A stretch of 64,000 nucleotides of DNA from Monosiga brevicollis MX1 (GCF_000002865.3 NW_001865040.1:132888-196887); one strand, 5' to 3'; shown: positions 13,128 through 25,675, counted from the stretch's first letter. Notes: generated by a model not told the origin, from the sequence alone. Made by a program: numbers and translations.

Positions 13128-13923
13128 GGCGCTGGACGCCGCAGCCAATGGCGCGATCTGTGTGTGCGGCTCTGCGAACCGACCAGCTGGCCTCAAGCCA
13201 GTGACACCTTGCAACCAGCCCGCCAAGCCAGCCACGCGATTCTATTAACCACGGCAGTGCCACCAGGCCCCTGGCTCATGAGAGGTCAAGGTCCAGAAGG
13301 TAGAAGGTGAAGAGGAGGCAAGGAGGTGAGATGAGAGAAGACCCGAGAGTCAAGTCAACCAGCGAGCGAGCGCGTGCGCGGGGTGATGGTCGATGATAAA
13401 CTGACGGCGCGCACACACACAGAGCCACGTCGGTCTTTTGAAATTTTTTCTTCTGCCAAGAAGAAGATGTAGATAAAAGAGCAGTTAATGCAGATAACAA
13501 TAACAACATAAAGTTATAACATGAAGATCTAATTCAAGTAAATGGGTGTATAGAACAAAAGCGCTGGCGGTCGACGACGACGTTACTTCTTCTCCCTCAG
13601 CTACCACATGTCACAACTCATTCCTGTGGTTGAGTGAGCGCACGTTGTCTCTGACAACGTCACAAGCAGTTGCCTCCAACGCACACAAGTCGAAACTGTT
13701 TGGAGGAGAAAGGGGCATCACGGCCACACCTTGCTATGTCAGATAAAATGATAGTGTCAGCAAAACTTGCGCGACGACTTTAGGCATGAATTGGACTTGC
13801 GCGGCAAGTCACGACCCAGCAACCACTCGTGCACGGGACACTGGACAGCACGACGCAATGGAGGGAGAGCCAGGCCGCTTCATCCTCAGCAGACTACAAG
13901 ATGAAAAGATCAAGAGCAACGCT
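13128..13923. other. intergenic: CI-MPR upstream region and TRAPPC5 3' side
   Basis: About 0.8 kb between two genes transcribed in the same direction (-). It should hold the promoter and 5' UTR of the receptor and the 3' UTR of TRAPPC5. I saw no conserved coding signal. An upstream in-frame ATG at 13235 exists but its translation is unlike a signal peptide, so the receptor start was placed at 13127. Confidence 0.55.
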
Positions 13924-15174
13924 TTATTTGGCATCGAGTGCCTCTGGGGCAATGCGCGAGGCATCCAGCGTAATAACAAAAATGTCGCCGTTCTCCGCGC
14001 CATGGGCCACAACCGAACAGGGCTACCGGGGAAAAAAAAAAAAAATGAGCATACACACACATACTCACACACATGCACATAGGTTCAAGCTGTGGATGCG
14101 CACGGCATGCAAACATGCCAAGAAGCACCTCGCACAGCGGGGCAAGCCCATGGCAACTTACAAAGCGCGCGCCAGCCATGATAGCCTCGATCATGCCACC
14201 AACAAAGGCACCGCAGTTGACTTGGCCTACACGCATACAAGACAGCCAGGCATGATGTTGAGAGCACAGCAAGAAGACCGTAGTGCACCATCAGCCGAAC
14301 GAGGGTGACCGCGACACGCACTGCCTCGAGGCGCAGAAATGAAGCGGTTCACCAGTAGGTCCGAGTCCAAAATCATGTCTGAAAGGAGCAGGCACCACCA
14401 CGGGGCAGCTGAGCAAGCTGTAAAAAGGATGGCATACGCCCAAAGGCAAAACTTGGAAGGCAGCACAACGGAAAGAGGGTCACGCCAAGGCCAGCCTGAA
14501 GCATCAATCACATCATCGCACATTGGTGAGGCTCCTCTCCCTGGCTCAAGGCATCGGCCTGCTTGCCAAACAAGATCTACAAATGGATGGTGAATTTTGC
14601 AAGTGTGCATGAGCGACACCAGCACCAAAGCCCACACGTCAGACCGGGCCTCAAGCGGCCTCGTCGCACCTTCCACAGGTTGGTCTGAATTTGGATCAAC
14701 TGGTTGATGGGCTTGAGCTCGCGCTTGTTGTTCCGGTCGCGAATCACGAACAGCTCCCCGAAACGATCTCCCACCTGCCGACCCAGCGCGCTCAGGCTAA
14801 TCGACCAAAGAGCAGTGAGGAGCTTGTTGATTACCCAAAAAGGACCCGTGACCGACAACTTGTGCTCGTCGAGCCATTGGGACAGACAACACGCAAGTTA
14901 ACGTGGCCAATGTCAACTTACCGTCGTTCAAATTCCTCGGTGCTTGTGCCAAAGCGACGATAAAGGTAGCGCACGATTTCCGCAAACAACAGGGCAAACG
15001 CGTGTAGATTGATCTAAGAACAAAGCGGCCCGCATGGTGCAGCCAAGTGAGTTTCTGATCGCATGACACAGAGCAAAGGTCGAGCCTGTGAGCTTGGACC
15101 GGGCTACTGACATCGGTTCGGGGTCGCGTGAGGGACCGCTCCAAGATGGCCGAGTAAGCGCCCCGGTCACCCAT
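13924..15174 (-). CDS. TRAPPC5: TRAPP complex subunit 5 (Trs31/Bet3 family)
   Basis: Core subunit of TRAPP, the tether and Rab1/Rab11 exchange factor of ER-Golgi and Golgi traffic. Seven small exons join in consistent phase; those fixed are 15174-15112, 15013-14922, 14796-14670, 14576-14522 and one from 14378, then the INCGAFVGGMIEA exon near 14230-14145 and a last exon ending with TAA at 13924. Diagnostic matches to human TRAPPC5 in order: ILERSLTRPRTD (human LLERALARPRTE), HAFALLFAEIV, LSALGRQVGDR, LFGKQAD, DLLVNRFISAP, NCGAFVGGMIEA, and a C-terminal VVAHGAENGDIFVITLD in place of the human TAHWHKGTTLMIKFE. Length is about 170-185 residues, normal for the family. It lies between CI-MPR and WASH, both on the same strand. 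Confidence 0.93.
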
Positions 15175-15863
15175 GGCGCCGACCTGACCCAATCTTTATT
15201 AATCAATCCACCTTTGCGCAAGGGTTCCCGCGAGCAATCCGCTCAACGACTCGGAAGGATGCGTCTTCAAACGTGTCGCACCACACTGCCAGTCAACACC
15301 CCAAAAAAAGGGGAAAAAAAAAAGACAGCAAAGCGTTCAGCGTTCACTACAAATACTTGATTTCTTTGGATTTTTCTCCGAATTTTAGGGGAATTATTTC
15401 GAACAAAAAGGGGGTCTGTGGGCTTGCTTTGATTGATGATTGATTGAAGAGGATTCATTATCCAGGCTGTGCATACGTTGCGTCCCTCGTGCGGTTTAGT
15501 CCAACCCTCGCATTTCTCATTGGCGCGGGTGATGAAACACCATGCGTACTCGTTCTGGGCTTTACTCTCTTCCCCTGTCCCTCTCTTGTTCCTGTTTCAA
15601 GTTTCAATGACGCCAATACAAAATTGGACTTCAGTCTACAGAAGGAAACCACCACGGCTGAGTTCAAGTCCGAAAAAAGGTTTGCTTCTGACACTTGGCT
15701 AATCTTGCAACGATAATACAATTGGCAGTCGACAGCCATGGACGATGATGTCTGGCGCCACGAGATGAAAAAAAAAAAGGGCACGCTAAACAATAAAAGA
15801 AACAACAAAGCAAATATTTTGTCGTATGTCCTAACTTTTGTTTGAAACGAATTACAGTTGGGT
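15175..15863. other. intergenic between TRAPPC5 and WASH
   Basis: Both flanking genes are on the minus strand, so this should hold the TRAPPC5 promoter and the WASH 3' UTR. There are A- and T-rich runs (15300-15320, 15770-15780) but no gene that I can support. Confidence 0.55.
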
Positions 15864-18579
15864 CTAGTCCCAATCATCACCGTCGTCGCCGCCATCGTCA
15901 TCCGAGCCCGGCGGCAGTTGCGGGATCATGGCGGCCAGGTTGTCCATCATTGAATTTCCCGTCTTCAAAGGCTGCAAAGAATAAGATTGGTAATACCCCC
16001 CAAGGCCATCAAACAGAATCAAACAGTCAGGATTTGGCAACAAAATCAGCGACTGATGGTCACAAGCCTGTGCCTCACCGGAGGGGCCGGACGATCATCC
16101 TCATCCTCCTCTGCTTCTTCCAGCACAGGCGGGGCTGCAGAGGCGGCGGCAGCGGCAGGCTTGGGTTTGTCCTTGTCCTTTTTGGTATTCCCGGCCATGC
16201 TGCGGCGTCGCATCTAACATGCATAAATCGGAGCGTGAGCACAAACGCCAACTACCAGACGAGCCCCGGAAGACGGTCGGGGTGAAGGGAGGCAGCGGAG
16301 GTGGGCGTACCATTAGATGCTGACGCATTTGTGACATAATGTCGCCACCGCCGGCAGCCACGGACTGCTCTTCCTTGGCCTTTTTCTTTTCTACTTTGCG
16401 TTCCTGGACGCAGAACGATGGTTACACCGCGCGCTTGGCTCGTGGCGCGTACCAATCCAGCCCAGATCACAAGGAAGGGATTAGCATCAAGAAGCATTGA
16501 ACGCGGGAACGTACCTTGACGGATTTCAAATTGGCCTTGTTGTTGCGACGAATGGAGGCGAGCAAGTCGTTGCGCGCGTCACCCTACGCCATCGATCGCA
16601 TCGGTATTGAGCAGAGCACAAGGCCACAGGCTTATCATCCAAGTCAAGCGTCATCACTCTGACTTACGCCGCCACCTTCGCCATCGTCGCTGTCGACATC
16701 GTCGACCGCAAGAGTTGGGGTTGCTGTAGCCGCTGGCGGTGGTGCTGGAGGTGGTGGTGCGCCTGCAGGCGGGGGCGGGGGCGGGGGCGGGGGACCACCG
16801 GCGGGCGGGGGCGGAGGCGGCGGCGGCGCAGCACCACTGGGGGGAGGTGGCGGTGGCGCACTGCTGGTTGGAGCACTCGCCGGGGCTGCGGCCTGCGTGA
16901 CAGTTTGATCGGGGGCAGCCGGTGCCGGGGCGGCCTCAAATGCTGGTAGGTTGTCCAGGGTTTGACTGCAAGACCAAGAAATTGACAGGTCAGGATCATG
17001 ATGTTCATCTCTTGGTTGATTGGTTGCTGGGCAGAGGTACATACTCCATGGCAGAGGGGGCAATTGAGGCTGAATTTTCTTCCACAAAGGCCAGGTCGGC
17101 CACGCCTTGAAGATCCGGCAAGAAGGCGGGGGCATCGATGGTGGGCACGGCACCCATGCCAGGTTTGTATTTGTAATTCTCGCCCTCCTGCAGTGTCGGT
17201 GCACGCGTGGTCAGAAAGAGTGTGAGAGTTTAAAAGTGTCTGATGGCCGATATGGGTATGCCCTGTTGCATACATACCGCAGACACGTAGTGCTCGCCCA
17301 TGAGGATGGTTTTGGGAGCGTCGGCCAATGCTTGCTCCTCGTCCACATCTATCAGGTTCATAGAGACGAGATGAGAATCAAAGCGCAATCAAACAAAACA
17401 AAACAAAACTGCTTGTCAAAGGCATGGTGGGGGGTGGGGGTCAAAACCCCGTGTTCGGCGAGGAAGGAAGGCACGGACCGTCGCGGGTACGAGTGACGGT
17501 GCCTCGAAGAGGATCAACCAGCGTGTACTTCTTGTAGGGGTTTTCTGCCGTGTTAAAGAGGAGGAGGCCGCTCACAGATTGTAGTTGCGGGGGCAACCCA
17601 CCCAGACCTTCGTGCTCTTCGTCAACGGGATCGGCACCACGCTCGCGTTTACGAATCGTGTTCTGTTGCAAAGGCATCCAGAACAGCCAGGTTATCATAT
17701 GAACAAAGAGGCACAGGTCATGTCAGATGCAAGTCGATGCTTTTTGAGGGGACGGAGGAACGCACCGATTTGAAGTTGTAAATGCGATCGCGATCGACCA
17801 CGTCCTCAGGCTTGGGCTAAATGTATTTAAAAAAAAAAAAAAAAAAAAAAGGTCAGAGGAGGGTTGCGTGTCAGGTTACAGTGTACGCAGTGCTACCATG
17901 GGTATCGTGACGCGGGTGGACGAGAGGAGAGTGCACAAAAGCAGGCCACGGGCACAGATCACGGTTTAACCCACAATGCGGCTTTCGATCGAGTGCTCCA
18001 CAAATCCGGGACCAAGATGTGATTCTTGGAAAAGAGCTTGTGGATAGTCAAGTTTATCATCCGCCACGTACTTGGCACTAAGCCCCGGTCATCGCAACGT
18101 GAGCCACGCAAAATCATGGACACATTACCCTCGTTTCTGCAACCAGTTTGCCTTTCGAGGCGTCAACTCACCTGCAGAAGACGGTGGTGGCGCGACGAGT
18201 GCCGACGATCTTTTGCACTTTGGCATTGGCCGTGTTGATCCGGTTGTTGACGGCTACCAGGCGTTCCTTGTTGGCATTGACCTGTGGTTCAGTCATGAGC
18301 AGAGTTAATACACACGCGCAAAAGCCTTTGTCGGCGTGCAAGCAAGCCTGGGTGCGCAGGAGCCCAGAGCCCCTTGGCGCCACTGCCACAACCAGCCAGC
18401 CCGAAACGAACCGAAGTGGTAATCTTGCCAAAAATATCGTCCACAGTAGCGGAGAGGTACTCTAGCGCATCCAACATTTGCTGAAGCGATTCTTCCTCTC
18501 GCAAATGTGCCGGCACCACCGGCACATGATAGACCTGTGGCACCACGGCCGCCGCCGACGGTGCAGGCAACGTCGCCAT
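15864..18579 (-). CDS. WASHC1: WASH complex subunit 1 (Arp2/3 nucleation-promoting factor)
   Basis: Activates Arp2/3 on endosomes to drive retromer-dependent sorting. Start at 18579. The N-terminal WAHD1 region reads [20 protein letters not shown] then [17 protein letters not shown] (human [32 protein letters not shown]). Next come the [15 protein letters not shown] helix, the hallmark [20 protein letters not shown] with [12 protein letters not shown] near 17490-17620, and a polyproline stretch near 16740-16870. The C-terminal VCA module has the WH2-type [11 protein letters not shown] region near 16380-16400, MSQMRQHLM, and the acidic DDWD end at 15867-15890 typical of Arp2/3 binders. About ten introns. 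The protein keeps all known WASH modules. The identity is secure; exact exon borders are approximate. Confidence 0.93.
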
Positions 18580-18600
18580 TCTCAACCTCCAGAAACACAA

Positions 18601-18893
<293 letters not shown>

Positions 18894-19174
18894 TCTAGAT
18901 GAGAAAGTGTGCTGAAAATCACACTTCCGCTGAAGACCCCTTTCGTTGTTTTCTTTTTCTTTCTGGAACGGAACGCGTTGATGTGAGCACCTCTCTCGAG
19001 GAGAAAAGGGCAGCGGGCTTTATTGGCTGTGGTGCTTGAATGCCGAGGGGTGGCAAGCGCGTTTGGTTAGGTCTTGTTGGATAGAAAGGGGTTTGAATGT
19101 GGGAAGATAGGTCATGCTTCAGACTCATCAGGCGTGTCATGTGGCTGGCGGCAGTCACGTTTATCAACGTCAGC
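18894..19174. other. intergenic, divergent WASH (-) / CHORDC1 (+)
   Basis: About 280 bp beyond the GA tract that, with the tract, forms a shared divergent promoter region of about 600 bp. No coding signal was seen. Confidence 0.5.
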
Positions 19175-21196
19175 ATGCCCATCTGCCAACATCGCGGCTG
19201 CGGGCAGGACTATGACCCGGCAAACAACCCTGATGGTCAGTTGGCATAGACACATGAGGCATAGACGCAAGGGCATGGGCGCAGGGTCACAGGCATAGGA
19301 GCATAGGCATTCTGGCTTCCAGCCTCACTTCACAAATGATGTTCTTTCCTCTGCAGGGTGTTGCAAGTATCACCCTGGCGCGCCAATCTTCCATGAAGGT
19401 CTCAAGGTTTGTCCATGCAATTTGAGAGCGCATCGACCCCACGTCTCTGCATCCTTGCTTGCCTTTCAAGGGTACTGTGAGAAGGGCAATCCTATCCTTG
19501 TTGGACGATTTATTTTCTGGTAGCATTGTCTTTTGGTGGCTGATTTTCATGCGCTGCTCCGCCCTCGCTCTTGCTTTGCAGGGTTGGTCATGTTGCCCAA
19601 AGCGGTTCACCGATTTTACCGACTTTCTGAATTACCCCGTACGTGCCCTTGGGCTCTGGAACCGCCTCAAACTTTGGCTTGAAGGAGAGCCTTCATCGTT
19701 CCTGCTGGTCCTGACTTTTCTTGTGCAGGGCTGCGCGTCGGGAGCACACACGGATGAAGCACCACAGGATGACAGCAAGGACCCAAATGAAGCTCTGAAG
19801 GAGGTCTGATGAGCGGCGGCTTGCTTCGCACTTTCCCAGCAGTGCCCCCTCCCTCAGCTCTCACACGCCGCTTTGTTATACTTTCTCCGTTTGTATTCCA
19901 GCTGGCTCAAGTGAAGGTTGATCGATTGTCACTCGAACAGCGTACAGCCGCTTCCTCGATGCGGTGAGACCTTTGGCGCGCCAATGCCATGTCCCCTTCA
20001 CCTCTTTTGTCGGCGAGGATAGAATTGCTCAAGGCTGTGCTATATCGTGAAACATGCATCAGGGACGGCGCACCAAAGGTTGAACTACCTCTGAAGACCA
20101 CGGCCTCGCTCGAGCGGGCGTTGGCGCAACAGGCGGAAACGGCAGCCAAGGAAATTGGTAGGCTCCTATACACGGTGCTATATGCTGGGTTCAGTGTCGA
20201 TCAGATCCTCTGGCACATTAGGCTATTGGCATGGGCACGACGTCGATATTTAGAAACTGCCGGTGCAGTTGCGCTCTCATTGGCATGCGTGGTTGACTTG
20301 CTCCGCTTGTAACAGAGTCGCAAGAGGTACAACCGGGGCAGGCCTGTACGCACAATGCATGCAAGGGGTCCTACGTTGACGAATCCAGCAACGAAGAGGA
20401 TTGTTTCCATCACCCAGGCACGCCCGTGTTCCACGAAGGGTATGTGTAATGTGCCTGCCGTGGACTTTCTGACCGTGCAAGAATCGCTTTTACTTTCCAA
20501 CCCTGTGAACTCAATCTCGTAAACTGCTATGGTACGCTAGCTACAAGTACTGGAGCTGCTGCCCCAAGAAGAAAACCTACGAGTTTGACGAGTTTTTGGA
20601 CTTTAAAGGCTGCACGGTTGGCAAGCACCGCTGGTTCAAGCCTGCAGAGGAATCGGCCAAGGCCAAGCAGTGCCGTTACGATTGGTTCCAATCGGACACT
20701 CATGTCGTGTTGACCGTTTTCGCCAAGTGCATCGAGCCCAGCCGAACCTCCGTCAAGGCCAACGCTGACTCGGTACGTGATGCTGTCCCCAATCGCCCCC
20801 GATGCTGAATCTTGCATGTCCTCATTCTTTGCACAAAACCAGATTACGATCGATATTGTCTACTCAAAGTCCTTCACCTTTCAGCTTGAGCTTCATCTCG
20901 GCGGCGTAAGTAGCACAAGGAACGGTTTGACACTCTTAAACAAACGCCAAAGCACGAGCCGAAAATGACATGATGGCCTTGATGTCAGGCTTTGTTTGTT
21001 GAGGCTAGCAAGGGTTCTCTGATGGTGCTCAATCCCGTTCTCACATCCTTCCCTCGCTTCTTGTCACCTGGCGCAGAACATCATTCCAGCCGAATCAACG
21101 GTCCAGTTGCTGTCCACAAAGATGGACATCAAGCTCGCCAAGGCCCCGGGAGAAGCGTGGGCCGCACTCACAGCCGATGGTGCAAGCTCACAGTAG
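19175..21196 (+). CDS. CHORDC1: CHORD-CS protein (CHORDC1/CHP1, RAR1 family)
   Basis: Zinc-binding HSP90 co-chaperone family. The start MPICQHRGCGQDYDP at 19175 matches the beginning of CHORD I. The domain continues over introns as CCKYHPGAPIFHEGLK, GWSCCPKRFTDFTDFLNYP and GCASGAHT (about 19357-19760). A variable linker (19760-20330) leads to CHORD II: CTHNACKGSYVDES, CFHHPGTPVFHEG, YWSCCPKKTYEFDEFLDF and GCTVGKHRW (about 20345-20635), with the Cys/His zinc ligands in place. The CS (p23-like) domain follows: CRYDWFQSDTHVVLTVFAK, ITIDIVYSKSFTFQLELHL, then the TKMDIKLAKA strand and TAG at 21194-21196. This is the animal order CHORD-CHORD-CS; plant RAR1 has two CHORDs and a CCCH motif with no CS domain. 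Linker exon borders are uncertain. Confidence 0.93.
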
Positions 21197-21598
21197 CCAT
21201 GCTACTTGCCGGTAGATGTTGGGACGCCTGTTGCCGACTGCCTCGTCTCTCTTCGCATCGTGTATGTTTCTCGAGCGGCATCCGAGCGCAGCAGCCTAGA
21301 ATGAGCATAGAAAAGTCGGAAGGGCTTTGCAAAGCATTTATCCAGACGAACCAAAAAGGTACTTCTTGACATGTCAATTTATATGACTAGAGTCGCGATT
21401 GATGCTTTCAAGAAACCATGCATTGAGAATAAACTCGATTGTAAGTACAGACTTTTTTTCACGAGACACATGCTTTTTAAGTCGACTGATACGGAAGCAA
21501 CTCAAGCCAAGGCAGCAGCGATGATAAATAACGGTGCTCGGCACCGTTTGGAAGACACGAGTCTTCCTTTCTCTCTTTTTTTATTTTATCTTTCTGTT
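21197..21598. other. convergent 3' intergenic region
   Basis: 400 bp between the stops of CHORDC1 (+) and the PDZ/WH2 gene (-). It has T-rich runs near 21570-21600. Nothing else was seen. Confidence 0.55.
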
Positions 21599-24500
21599 TT
21601 ACGGAGACGAAGTAACATCCCAAGCATCAGTATGCGCCGCGCCCGGGCGTGGGCTCCGACAGTTTTTAAACTTTTCGGCCAGCGCGGCGTTGAAAGAGGA
21701 CACGAGGCCAGCCTTGGGGCTGACAGGCACTCGGACAGGCGTAGTTGGGCGCCGTAGGCTGTTGTACTGAAAGTCGCGAATATCTGTCAGCACAGAGCTT
21801 CGTGGGCTCCGAGGTCTGGACTGTACTGCCTGCAAGTTTGTTGCCTTCAGCTGATGGCGGCCGTGACGCAATTCGAGCAAGACAGTCTCGTGTGGGCTAA
21901 GCTGTGGCGTAGAAGAGGTTTGCGCGTCTTTGGCCGGTGAGCTCACTTGCTTCAAGGGGTGTAGTTCAGCTGCAGCACGAATGGCAGTCATAAGAGTAGA
22001 GTGTGGATCACGCGATGCGGCAGGTGCAACCACGGGGGCTTTGCGAAGGCTGGAAGTTGAAAACGCTCGGATTGCTGTCAAAACCTGGTCGCGAGGCGCT
22101 GACATTGGAGCCTGGGGTGCCGGTGCTGGCCGCAACCGCGTTGTGTCAAAGTCAGCAATGGTTTGTAGCACTTGGTCTCGCATTGACACCGGTCGGGCGG
22201 CTTGTTGACCTACCGGCTGCAGGTTTTGGCGATCAAAACCCTGCAGATCAACAGTCAACGAAGAGCTGCCCTGTTTGCCGGACGCCATTGTCCTGGGCAT
22301 GGGTGGCGCAGGCGGCGCAGGGGGCACGGGCGGCGCAGGGGGTGCAGTATAAACATTGACGTGTCTGGCTTGTGCTCCTTGAGATGAGGGAAGCACAGCA
22401 GCAGCCGGTGGTGCTTGAGGTGCCACTTGCGTTCGAACGCGGGGGGGAGGTGGTGGGGGAGCTGATGGCGTCGGGGTGCGGCGCGCAGCCGACATGGGCC
22501 CGGCACATGGGGTGATATTGTGTGTTGTAGGGGTCAGAGGCTGCGACAAGGAACCTGAACGCGAGCGAACACGTGGGGGCGGAGGTGGCGGCTGCTTGCG
22601 AGTCTGTGATGCAGCACTTGTGCTAGCAGCAGGACTTGGTTTGAGGACCGGCGGCGGACGCAGTGCCACTCGCTGCGGTGCGACGTCAGTGGCAGAGACT
22701 GGGGCGTCCTCGTGCTTGCCCTTCTGAGCCGGCACCACAGAAGCGCTGATTGAGGTGGCTGCTGACAAAGTTGGAGCTGGCAATTGATCCGGTACCACTT
22801 GTGAGGCGCGCACCTTTGGTGCCATGGTTTTTTGGCCTCCTTGAGCAAGGGGGCGACGCTGTACACCAGACGGTTCCGGTGAGGCCGTAGCAGACGTTGG
22901 TCCGGCCAACGCAATGGATGCACCAGCATATCGCCGACGGGCTTGTGCGAGTTGCAACTCAGCCATGAGTGGGTTAGCGCTTTGGGTGGCGGGCTCCTCA
23001 AGCTTGGACTCCATAGGCGGCCGCAGTGCTTGACGTTTAAAACCACGAATCTGATCGAGCAGGTCGTGTTGGGCCGGACCCGATGCTTTCGGTTGCACCA
23101 GCGGTTGCCTCGACGATAGTCTTGGTGCTGGTGCTGGTGCTGGTGGTGCTGGTGCTGGTGGAGCAGGCGGTACACTGGCCGTGCGCCCTGGGGCCGGCAG
23201 CGCCGGACCGGGTGCTGGGCTGTGAGGATCAGTCTCTGATTCGCCCATGGGCTCAAAATCCGAAAAGTCACTGTCGCTGAAGGCGTCACGGTCATCTGGT
23301 TCCAGGAAAGACATGGCCAATGGTGGTGGCGGCGGCGCCTGCCGTGGAGGTGACGGCGTGAGGTTTAGGCGCACCGCGCCCACGGTCCGAGTAGGGGAGA
23401 AGGACTCGTCAAAGTCCACGCGGTGACGTATTGGTGAGTGGTTTGTCATAGATCCCGGCAGTGCCAGCATGTTGGCCGCCATGTGCCTTGCTCGATGAAG
23501 GCGGGGTCCACTGCTGCCACGGCTGCTTGCAGAGGACATGGGCGAAGGCAATAGGTAGTGTTGCATGCGTGCTTGGCGGGAACGACGCGGGGAAGCTCCG
23601 CGCAAAGGCGAAGCCTGTCGAACAGGGCTGCGCGGGCCGCTGGAAATGTGGTGTTGACCCCGCGTGCGGCTCAGGCCAGGAATCCGAACCCGAAGTCGCT
23701 GGGTACTACGCGTGGGGCTTGGCACAATGTGGCGGGGGGAGGTGTGGCCCGGGGCTGCGGGTGCTACCCGAGTGACAGGAAGCTTGGCTCGATCATGGCT
23801 GGTGTGACTCGAGGAGCCCAGAGCCAAGCGACTGGGGCTAACGGGGCGACTGCTGCTTGCACTCTTGGGTGCCTGTTGGGGCTGGGACTGTGAAGAATGG
23901 GCAGCGGGTGCGTTGGTGGGGGCATCATTGGAAGTTGGCCTAAAGCGTCGGCGGACCTGCAAGCGCAGGTGCTCGCGCTCACGAATCAGCTGCACGGCAA
24001 CTGAGTGTAGGATGCCACTCGTTGAGGCCCCGTTGACCGTCACGATTTCCTGCCCAGTTCGCAGGCCAGCAGCGTAGGCGAGCGAATTGCGATGAACATG
24101 GCTGACAATGAGAGGTCGTTGATACTCTGCACCACCCGCAATGTTGAAGCCCAACGCCTGTCCACTCAGGACAGGGATCACAATGTCGTGGTTGGGGGTC
24201 GTGCTGGTGTGACTGGCTGCAGCAGAGCTGCCTTTGGAGGCAGCGGAGCGAGCCGACGGTGCAGGGGAGGCCCAGTCATCATGTGTGCGGGGACCAGCCT
24301 TGGTAGGTGAGGTTTGGCGATTGCCAAGATCAGCCAGGGCGGGGCGGGTTGCGGGCTTGGTCGCCAGTTTCTGGCTCGAGGTATTTTTCTGGGGTGCCGC
24401 GACTGAGGCACGAGTGGCAGAGGCACGAGCAGCAGCGCCGCTGGGAAGAATGAGTAAGCGCACTGTTTTTTTACACGTCGCAAGCAGGTGCTTGAGATGC

Positions 24501-25173
24501 TCAGCCGCCGTTGCGCGCGATGTTCCGGCCAAGCGCGCTTGATTCAGAACCAGAAGGACGTCTCCCTCGCGCAAGCCGGCAGCGGCTGCCGGTGAGCCCA
24601 GGTCAACGCGGGTGACGATGGGCAAGTGCTGATGGATGTTCACAGAGAAGCCCAGGGGCAGGCGGGTGGACGAGCGGCGTAATGTGACAACCAGCAGCTG
24701 GCCAGCCTGAGCACCATCGAGCTGCAGCAGCTGGTCGAAGCGGCAGGGGGGGTTGGTGGCAAACTGCCAGATGCGCCGTTCGACATCAAAAGCGTCTCGA
24801 TGCTTGGGCAAAACTAGCGGTGCCACGAGGTCAAGAAGCTTGATGTGACGAGGCCGCGAGATGACTCGGCCGAGGTTCAGCAGAAAGTCTTCAAGGTTGG
24901 CAGCGGTGGCATACTCTTGCCAAGCCCTAGCGTCGCGAGACCGTGACATGAGCTTATCCGAACGGGCAGCAAAAACGCTTGGCGATTGTCGAGGGGAAAC
25001 AAACACAAAAAAAAAAAAAAAAAGAAACAAGCACACCCTCAAGGGTACCGGGGTTGAACCTACGTCGCAAGAATTTGCTGCTCTATGCTGGTCAGGGCCG
25101 ACCGAGCTTTGCGGGCCAGCATGCGGCGCTCGCGTTCAAGCGCACCACGCTCCAAGGCCACCAGGCCCACCAT
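21599..25173 (-). CDS. harmonin-N/PDZ/PDZ scaffold with C-terminal WH2-like repeats
   Basis: Two exons, 25173-25064 and 24977-21599, join in phase to about 1162 residues. Residues about 1-120 form a charged helix (ERGALERERRMLARKARSAL) and then NLEDFLLNLGRVISRPRHIK, LLDLVAPLVLPKHRDAFD, which resembles the helical N-domain of harmonin/whirlin (harmonin: LFDAIRPLIPLKHQVEYD). PDZ1 is at about 130-215 (LPLGFSVNI loop), PDZ2 at about 315-400 (ALGFNIAGG loop). A Pro/Ser-rich region follows to about 935, with polyproline stretches. WH2-like motifs lie near DNA 23070 (LLDQIRGFKRQALRP), 22265 (LTVDLQGFDRQNLQP), 22185 (VLQTIADFDTTRLRP), 22098 (VLTAIRAFSTSSLRK), 22005 (LMTAIRAAAELHPLKQV), 21890 (VLLELRHGRHQLKAT) and 21799 (VLTDIRDFQYNSLRR). 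These suggest actin binding or nucleation as in Cobl or Spire, targeted by PDZ domains. Function is inferred. No single known orthologue was recognised. Confidence 0.85.
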
Positions 25174-25622
25174 GGTGGATTGTCCCGATGCAAAAGAAGC
25201 GCGCTTGGCGTGAAGGAAGAGGGACTGGCACCCCCAGGCCAGACGAGCCTGTCACGTCAACCGGATCAGCACGCGGGCAAGACAGGGCAGGCAACGAGCC
25301 CAAAGAACGAAAAGTCAGCTCGGCGCGCTCCTCTTTCGAGCAGATTCACGGCTTTGTTCAAATTTGAGCGGCAATTTATAAAGTGTGAACACAGTCACAC
25401 TAACACAGGAAACCCCTCCCAACCAGTGCAAAAGATAACAACAACAGCACAGCGAAAGCGAGCAGTCGTCCCCTCAATAACATCAATATCTTCTGCATAA
25501 ACTACACTGAGTTTTAGTAGTAGAGCTAGTGTATGTACTGGTTGAAGATTCAAAAACCATGTATGTTACTGCTTTAAGTGGTATTCAATACCAACACCTT
25601 TTGAACTGTTGGTTTACACAAC

Positions 25623-25675
<53 letters not shown>

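Noticed and set aside
13128-13235. Earlier start for the CI-MPR-like protein
   Set aside because: The added residues are not signal-peptide-like, while the ATG at 13127 or 13103 gives a good one.
24978-25042. Hydrophobic leader (FLFFFFFVFV) as a signal peptide of the PDZ/WH2 protein
   Set aside because: It is the translation of a T-rich intron acceptor tract. The exon at 25173-25064 splices in phase past it.
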